DNA of 8,981 bases from Caldimicrobium sp964595655 (lineage in GTDB: Bacteria; Desulfobacterota; Thermodesulfobacteria; Thermodesulfobacteriales; Thermodesulfobacteriaceae): assembly GCA_964595655.1 (NCBI GenBank), contig CAZQQV010000055.1:1-8981 (forward strand). The letters run 5' to 3'. The stretch's first letter is position 1; every line of letters begins with the position of its first letter. Below are positions 6,412-8,981 of this stretch, piece by piece. The position numbers and the translations under genes are program-made. Below the pieces are notes generated by a model, which was given only the letters and a program-made list of their open reading frames with translations, was not told the DNA's origin and made no database searches.

Positions 6412-7212
6412 ATGCCTTTGAAAAAAGTTGGCTGGTTTACTACTGCAAGAGATGAAGCAGCCCTTGAACTTTTAAAAATCGTTTACAACGAAATTAAAAG
6501 GGGCTTTCTCAATCTTGAAATTTCCTATGTTTTTGTGAGCAGAGAACCTGAGGAAGCAGAGGTTACGAAAAGATTTATTGAAGTGGCTGAAAGGGAAATG
6601 GGGCTTAGAGTGCTTGTCCTTTCAGCCTTAAAATTTGAGCCTGAGCTTAGAAAAAAGGATATTGAAACCTGGAGAAAGCTTTATCACCAAAAGATTTTAG
6701 AGGTTCTGCCAAAAGAGGCCGATTTTGGAATGCTTGCAGGATATATGTGGGTTGTTTCTGAGGAGTTCTGCGAAAGGCTTCCTCTTCTTAATCTTCATCC
6801 AGCTCTACCAGGAGGTCCAAAAGGGACCTGGCAGGAGGTTATCTGGCAGCTTATAAGTGCAAGGGCCTGTGAAACAGGAATTATGATTCACAGGGCTACC
6901 AAAGATTTGGATGAAGGGCCCCCTTTAACCTTTGTAAGATTCTCCATAAGAACTCCTGAATTTCAACCTCTTTGGGAAGAAACAGAAAAAATTCTTCTAA
7001 AATATCATCTCAAGGGACTTAAAGAACGAGAGGGAGAAAAAAATAGACTCTTTTTAAAAATTAGAGAGGAAGGGGTAAAAAGGGAGCTCCCCCTTATTGT
7101 CTTAACCTTAAAGGCCTTTTCTGAAGAAAAAATTTCTTTCTCAGAAGAAGCAAATCCCCTTGATTTAACACCTGAGGTTGAAAACTATTTAAAAAAAGGA
7201 TATTTTGAGTAA
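6412..7212 (+). CDS. Formyltransferase-fold protein, PurN/Fmt-like, substrate unknown
   Basis: A 266-residue cytoplasmic protein. Its middle matches the formyltransferase fold: GMLAGYMWVVSEEFCERLP (106-124), then LNLHPALPGGP (126-136) and HRATKDLDEGPPL (160-172). These give the Asn-His-Asp triad of 10-formyltetrahydrofolate-dependent enzymes as N127, H129 and D167. It is not a standard GAR transformylase: the PurN N-terminal phosphate-binding loop (GSNLQ-type) is replaced by WFTTARDEA (8-16), PGGPKGTW follows the His, and about 85 residues follow the triad. It also lacks the Fmt C-terminal tRNA-binding domain size. Such proteins are usually auto-annotated as phosphoribosylglycinamide formyltransferase; I would not. 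The ATG directly follows the dgt stop, with GAGGGGG about 12 nt upstream, so the two are almost certainly co-translated. The formyl acceptor, or whether it transfers formyl at all, is not shown by sequence. Confidence 0.8.
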   Translation: MPLKKVGWFTTARDEAALELLKIVYNEIKRGFLNLEISYVFVSREPEEAEVTKRFIEVAEREMGLRVLVLSALKFEPELRKKDIETWRKLYHQKILEVLPKEADFGMLAGYMWVVSEEFCERLPLLNLHPALPGGPKGTWQEVIWQLISARACETGIMIHRATKDLDEGPPLTFVRFSIRTPEFQPLWEETEKILLKYHLKGLKEREGEKNRLFLKIREEGVKRELPLIVLTLKAFSEEKISFSEEANPLDLTPEVENYLKKGYFE

Positions 7213-7230
7213 GGTTGTGTAAAAGAAAAA

Positions 7231-7238
7231 AAGGAGGT
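7231..7238 (+). promoter_or_regulatory. Strong ribosome binding site of the CpoB-like gene
   Basis: AAGGAGGT sits five nt before the ATG at 7243 and is nearly full anti-16S complementarity. It decides the start. It allows independent initiation for this gene, unlike the overlapping genes upstream. Confidence 0.85.
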
Positions 7239-7242
7239 TGCG

Positions 7243-8145
7243 ATGAAAAGATGGCTTTTTCTCTTTTTGGGCATTTTTTCTCTAACGGGTTGCCTTGCAA
7301 CAACTGACACAGATGAACTTTCCACTCTTAAAATCAAAGTTTTAAATCTTGAAGCCATGGTGAAGGAGCAAGAAAAAAGCCTTACAGCCCTTGATAAAAG
7401 GGTTACTGAGACAGAAAAACGGGTTACTGAAGAAATCTCAGGCAAATTTCTTGAGGCACAAGCCAAACTTCTTTCAGAAGTTAATGATTTAAGAAAGGAG
7501 CTTTCCATTATTCAAAGTAAGCTTGAGGAAATTCAATTTCAAAGGGAAGCAAAAGAGGACCTGCAAAGAAAAACCCTTGAGGAGACAAATACTCGTATAG
7601 CTTCTCTTGAATTAAAAATAAAGGAATTGGAAGAAAAATTAAAAGGTAGTTATTCCAATCAGAAAGCCATGCCCCAACCCTTTACTTCTAATCAAACTAT
7701 TTCTAATCAGACTTCCCCAGAGAAAATCTCTGAATCTAAAGAAAAACCCAAAGAAAAAACTTCAGAAAAACCCAAAGAAGAGGATCTTTATCAAAGGGCC
7801 TTTCAACTTTTTGAAAAGGGCGATCTTAAGGGTGCAAAAGCCGCTTTTGAAGAATATTTAAAGGCTTATCCCAAAGGTAAATGGGTGCCTCAGACCCATT
7901 TTTATCTTGGAGAAATCCTTTTCAAAGAAAGGGATTATGAAACTGCTATCCTTGAGTATCAAAAGCTTATTGATACTCCTGGGCCAAATCCTCTCAAACC
8001 ACGAGCTCTTTTGAGGCAAGCTGAAGCCTTCTTTGCTTTGAAAGACAAAAAGGCTGCAGAAATTCTTCTACGAAAGATTATCAAAAATTATCCCACAACC
8101 CAAGAGGCAAAGGAGGCTGAAAAGCGCCTAAAAACTTTAAAATAA
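7243..8145 (+). CDS. CpoB/YbgF-like lipoprotein with coiled coil and TPR repeats
   Basis: A 300-residue exported protein. Residues 1-16 are a lipoprotein signal (MKR, a hydrophobic core, then the lipobox LTGC), with lipidation at C17. L18 follows, not Asp, so outer-membrane sorting is expected by the E. coli rule. Residues about 27-135 are a charged heptad-type coiled coil, 140-178 a low-complexity Lys/Glu/Pro/Ser linker, and 180-300 three TPR-like repeats (LYQRAFQLFEKGDLKGAKAAF, then HFYLGEILFKERDYETAILEY, then ALLRQAEAFFALKDKKAAEILL). This is the layout of CpoB/YbgF, which links peptidoglycan synthesis with the Tol-Pal machine during division; E. coli CpoB is not lipidated. No tol or pal gene is in view. 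A BamD-like or general TPR lipoprotein is the alternative. It lies 30 nt after the formyltransferase gene and is probably the last gene of the operon. Confidence 0.75.
   Translation: MKRWLFLFLGIFSLTGCLATTDTDELSTLKIKVLNLEAMVKEQEKSLTALDKRVTETEKRVTEEISGKFLEAQAKLLSEVNDLRKELSIIQSKLEEIQFQREAKEDLQRKTLEETNTRIASLELKIKELEEKLKGSYSNQKAMPQPFTSNQTISNQTSPEKISESKEKPKEKTSEKPKEEDLYQRAFQLFEKGDLKGAKAAFEEYLKAYPKGKWVPQTHFYLGEILFKERDYETAILEYQKLIDTPGPNPLKPRALLRQAEAFFALKDKKAAEILLRKIIKNYPTTQEAKEAEKRLKTLK
7400..7430 (+). repeat. 21-nt direct repeat encoding a duplicated heptad
   Basis: GGGTTACTGA occurs at 7400-7409 and again at 7421-7430. The 21-nt period encodes KRVTETE followed by KRVTEEI, exactly one coiled-coil heptad, so it looks like a recent in-frame duplication that lengthened the coil. 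Confidence 0.7.
7686..7779 (+). repeat. Short direct repeats in the linker of the CpoB-like gene
   Basis: Two small repeats lie in the linker. TTCTAATCA occurs at 7686-7694 and 7701-7709 (15-nt period, encoding SNQTI then SNQTS). GAAAAACCCAAAGAA occurs at 7741-7755 and 7765-7779 (24-nt period, encoding EKPKE twice). All keep frame, consistent with slippage-driven growth of a flexible spacer. Confidence 0.7.
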
Positions 8146-8173
8146 AAAAGGAAAGCAAGTTTTTTGTTTTCTT
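8145..8173 (-). terminator. Rho-independent terminator of the universal stress protein gene
   Basis: On the minus strand, GAAAACAA and TTGCTTTC form an 8-bp stem (one G-U pair, extendable by two pairs) around a 5-nt loop, followed by a T run (T6, then ATTTT). The arms are 8151-8158 and 8164-8171. On the plus strand the stem is followed by TTAGG, not a T run, so it suits uspA better than the rightward operon, whose own terminator I cannot identify clearly. Confidence 0.6.
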
Positions 8174-8187
8174 AGGCTTAATTAGCC

Positions 8188-8673
8188 CTAAACTATGGTT
8201 TCCTCTTTTTCCTCTGATAGAAGTCCAGCTCTATAGGGATTAATAGTAACCACGGGGATAGGAGAGTTTTTCACCACACCTTCAGCCACACTTCCAAAGA
8301 GAATCTTATCAAGGCCTTTTCGTCCGTGGGTCCCCATAACTATAAGGTCAACTCCCTTGGCCTTGGCAACCTCTATAATCGTTTCTACCACATCTCCCTT
8401 TTCAATTACAGCCTCAACATCGGAGTAATCAGAAAAGTGTGCCTTCATAAAATCATCCATAGATTTTTGAGCCCCCTCATAAAGGGTTTTTTCAAGTTCA
8501 GTAAGGGTCTTTATATCTACATAAATTCCCTCATAGGCAGATAGATCCTCAAGCACATAGAGCACATAGATTTTAGCGTTAAGTTTTTTTGCAAAGTCTT
8601 TAACCCATTTGGCAAGAACAGGGGCTACCTCAGAAAAATCAACTGGAACCAAAATTTTTTCAAAGTTAGCCAT
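8188..8673 (-). CDS. Universal stress protein, UspA family (ATP-binding type)
   Basis: A 161-residue cytoplasmic single-domain Usp with the alpha/beta Rossmann-like fold. The first strand ILVPVDFSE (7-15) supplies the conserved Asp D12. The nucleotide-binding signature G-x2-G-x9-G-S is complete: GTHG at 114-117 and GS at 127-128, followed by SPIPVVTI. Members with this motif bind ATP, in contrast to E. coli UspA-type proteins without it. The family helps survival under starvation, heat or redox stress, but the exact role of this member is not shown. A C-terminal tail rich in Glu (GLLSEEKEETIV) follows the fold. It is a single-gene unit with its own promoter, a G-rich RBS (AAGGGGGG, five nt before the ATG) and a terminator, facing the rightward operon. 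Confidence 0.92.
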   Translation of the reverse strand: MANFEKILVPVDFSEVAPVLAKWVKDFAKKLNAKIYVLYVLEDLSAYEGIYVDIKTLTELEKTLYEGAQKSMDDFMKAHFSDYSDVEAVIEKGDVVETIIEVAKAKGVDLIVMGTHGRKGLDKILFGSVAEGVVKNSPIPVVTINPYRAGLLSEEKEETIV

Positions 8674-8707
8674 GTTAACCCCCCTTCATATTTTAATTGT
8701 GTCTTTT

Positions 8708-8741
8708 AATAAAATTATGTAAAAAATATTCTTTAAGTCAA
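8708..8741 (-). promoter_or_regulatory. Sigma70-type promoter of the universal stress protein gene
   Basis: On the minus strand, TTGACT (8736-8741) and CATAAT (8714-8719) each match five of six consensus bases and are 16 nt apart. Transcription would begin near 8707, giving a leader of about 33 nt before the ATG at 8673. The stretch between the boxes is AT-rich. No obvious operator palindrome overlaps it. Confidence 0.7.
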
Positions 8742-8927
8742 GGGTAATTTTTAACTTAATCAAAAATATGCCATCCCTTTTGCAAGCCAAAAAAATCTCG
8801 CTTGTGCTTTTCTCCCAATAGAACCGCTTTAAGATTCCTCTATTAAATCTTTGAAAAGAAATCCACAAGCTTTTGAAAATCAGACAAGGGAAAAAATCTT
8901 TTTGCTTATAAGATTTAGGTCTTTCTT
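8742..8927. other. Intergenic region upstream of uspA, no confirmed gene
   Basis: Beyond the uspA promoter I see no gene that can be supported. On the minus strand, 8905-8759 reads as 20 and then 27 codons in one frame, interrupted only by adjacent stops (TAA TAG at 8845-8840) and with no start codon, which may be a decayed gene end or chance. A 7-bp inverted repeat GCTTGTG (8800-8806) / CACAAGC (8864-8870) and a 7-bp AAATCTT (8894-8900) / AAGATTT (8910-8916) hairpin are present; neither matches a known RNA element I recognise. Confidence 0.4.
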
Positions 8928-8981
8928 ATGCAAGGGGAAATTGATAGGAATAATAAACCTTTACCTTTTTCTTTTCAGCAT
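8928..8981 (+). CDS. Possible start of a rightward gene, cut off by the window edge
   Basis: ATG at 8928 opens a frame of 18 codons (MQGEIDRNNKPLPFSFQH) that runs to the window end without a stop. An in-frame TAG at 8916-8918 lies just before it, so this ATG is the only standard start here. TTAGGT at 8915-8920 is at best a weak ribosome binding site, and no convincing promoter is visible, only an AT-rich TATAAG near 8907. The gene would be divergent from uspA. No family can be named from 18 residues, and a frame this short could be chance. Confidence 0.35.
   Translation, partial: MQGEIDRNNKPLPFSFQH

Noticed and set aside
6412..7212. Calling this gene purN
   Set aside because: The catalytic triad fits the fold, but the GAR-binding N-terminal loop is missing and no purine gene is adjacent.
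8172..8191. TTAGGCT / AGCCCTAA hairpin as a terminator of the rightward operon
   Set aside because: The stem needs a bulged C and is not followed by a T run; it also overlaps the uspA stop codon. It may help block read-through, but the evidence is poor.
8686..8868. A 60-codon minus-strand frame upstream of uspA
   Set aside because: It runs through the good uspA promoter boxes, begins with TTG without a ribosome binding site, and has a repetitive Ile/Lys/Phe end typical of AT-rich noncoding DNA.
8894..8916. AAATCTT / AAGATTT hairpin as a minus-strand terminator
   Set aside because: The stem is only seven mostly A-T pairs with a 9-nt loop, and the T run is shared with the stem, so it is not stable enough to call.

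Overview
The window is an AT-rich stretch of bacterial chromosome carrying one partial tRNA gene, eight full protein genes and one possible partial gene at the right edge. Arginine is mostly AGA/AGG, and the proteins are rich in Lys, Glu and Ile. The first transporter aligns residue for residue at its N-terminus with LeuT of Aquifex aeolicus. A lipoprotein of the Tol-Pal accessory type implies an outer membrane. Together these suggest a low-GC, probably thermophilic, Gram-negative bacterium; a Thermodesulfobacterium-like lineage is a guess from style, not something shown by a marker gene.

Left block (1-3558, all minus strand). Read in transcription order: UDP-glucose 4-epimerase (galE), a thioredoxin-reductase-fold FAD/NAD(P) oxidoreductase with a strong ribosome binding site, a LeuT-type sodium:amino-acid symporter starting 3 nt after the oxidoreductase stop, and then tRNA-Thr(CGT), cut by the window edge. 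Gaps are 16, 3 and 26 nt with no convincing terminator, so this looks like one transcription unit.

Divergent control region (3559-3680). It is very AT-rich and holds a perfect 9-bp inverted repeat, TTCTAACAT-N19-ATGTTAGAA. The right arm overlaps a plausible -10 box for the rightward genes. The rightward mRNA may be nearly leaderless.

Middle block (3681-8145, plus strand). recJ (single-strand exonuclease), dgt (HD-domain dNTP triphosphohydrolase, overlapping recJ by 14 nt), a formyltransferase-fold protein of unknown substrate (abutting dgt) and a CpoB/YbgF-like lipoprotein with coiled coil and TPRs (30 nt later, strong RBS). The tight packing suggests one operon joining DNA repair, nucleotide-pool control, a one-carbon-type enzyme and envelope maintenance.

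Right block (8146-8981). A minus-strand terminator, a UspA-family stress protein with a good sigma70-type promoter, and about 300 nt of mostly non-coding DNA. That stretch contains a possible decayed reading frame and ends with the first 18 codons of a possible rightward gene.

Most of the window is ordinary housekeeping. The parts that most merit a second look are the unassigned formyltransferase-fold protein, the inverted-repeat operator candidate and the cysteine cluster in the oxidoreductase. I found no CRISPR array, insertion sequence, prophage gene or defence system.
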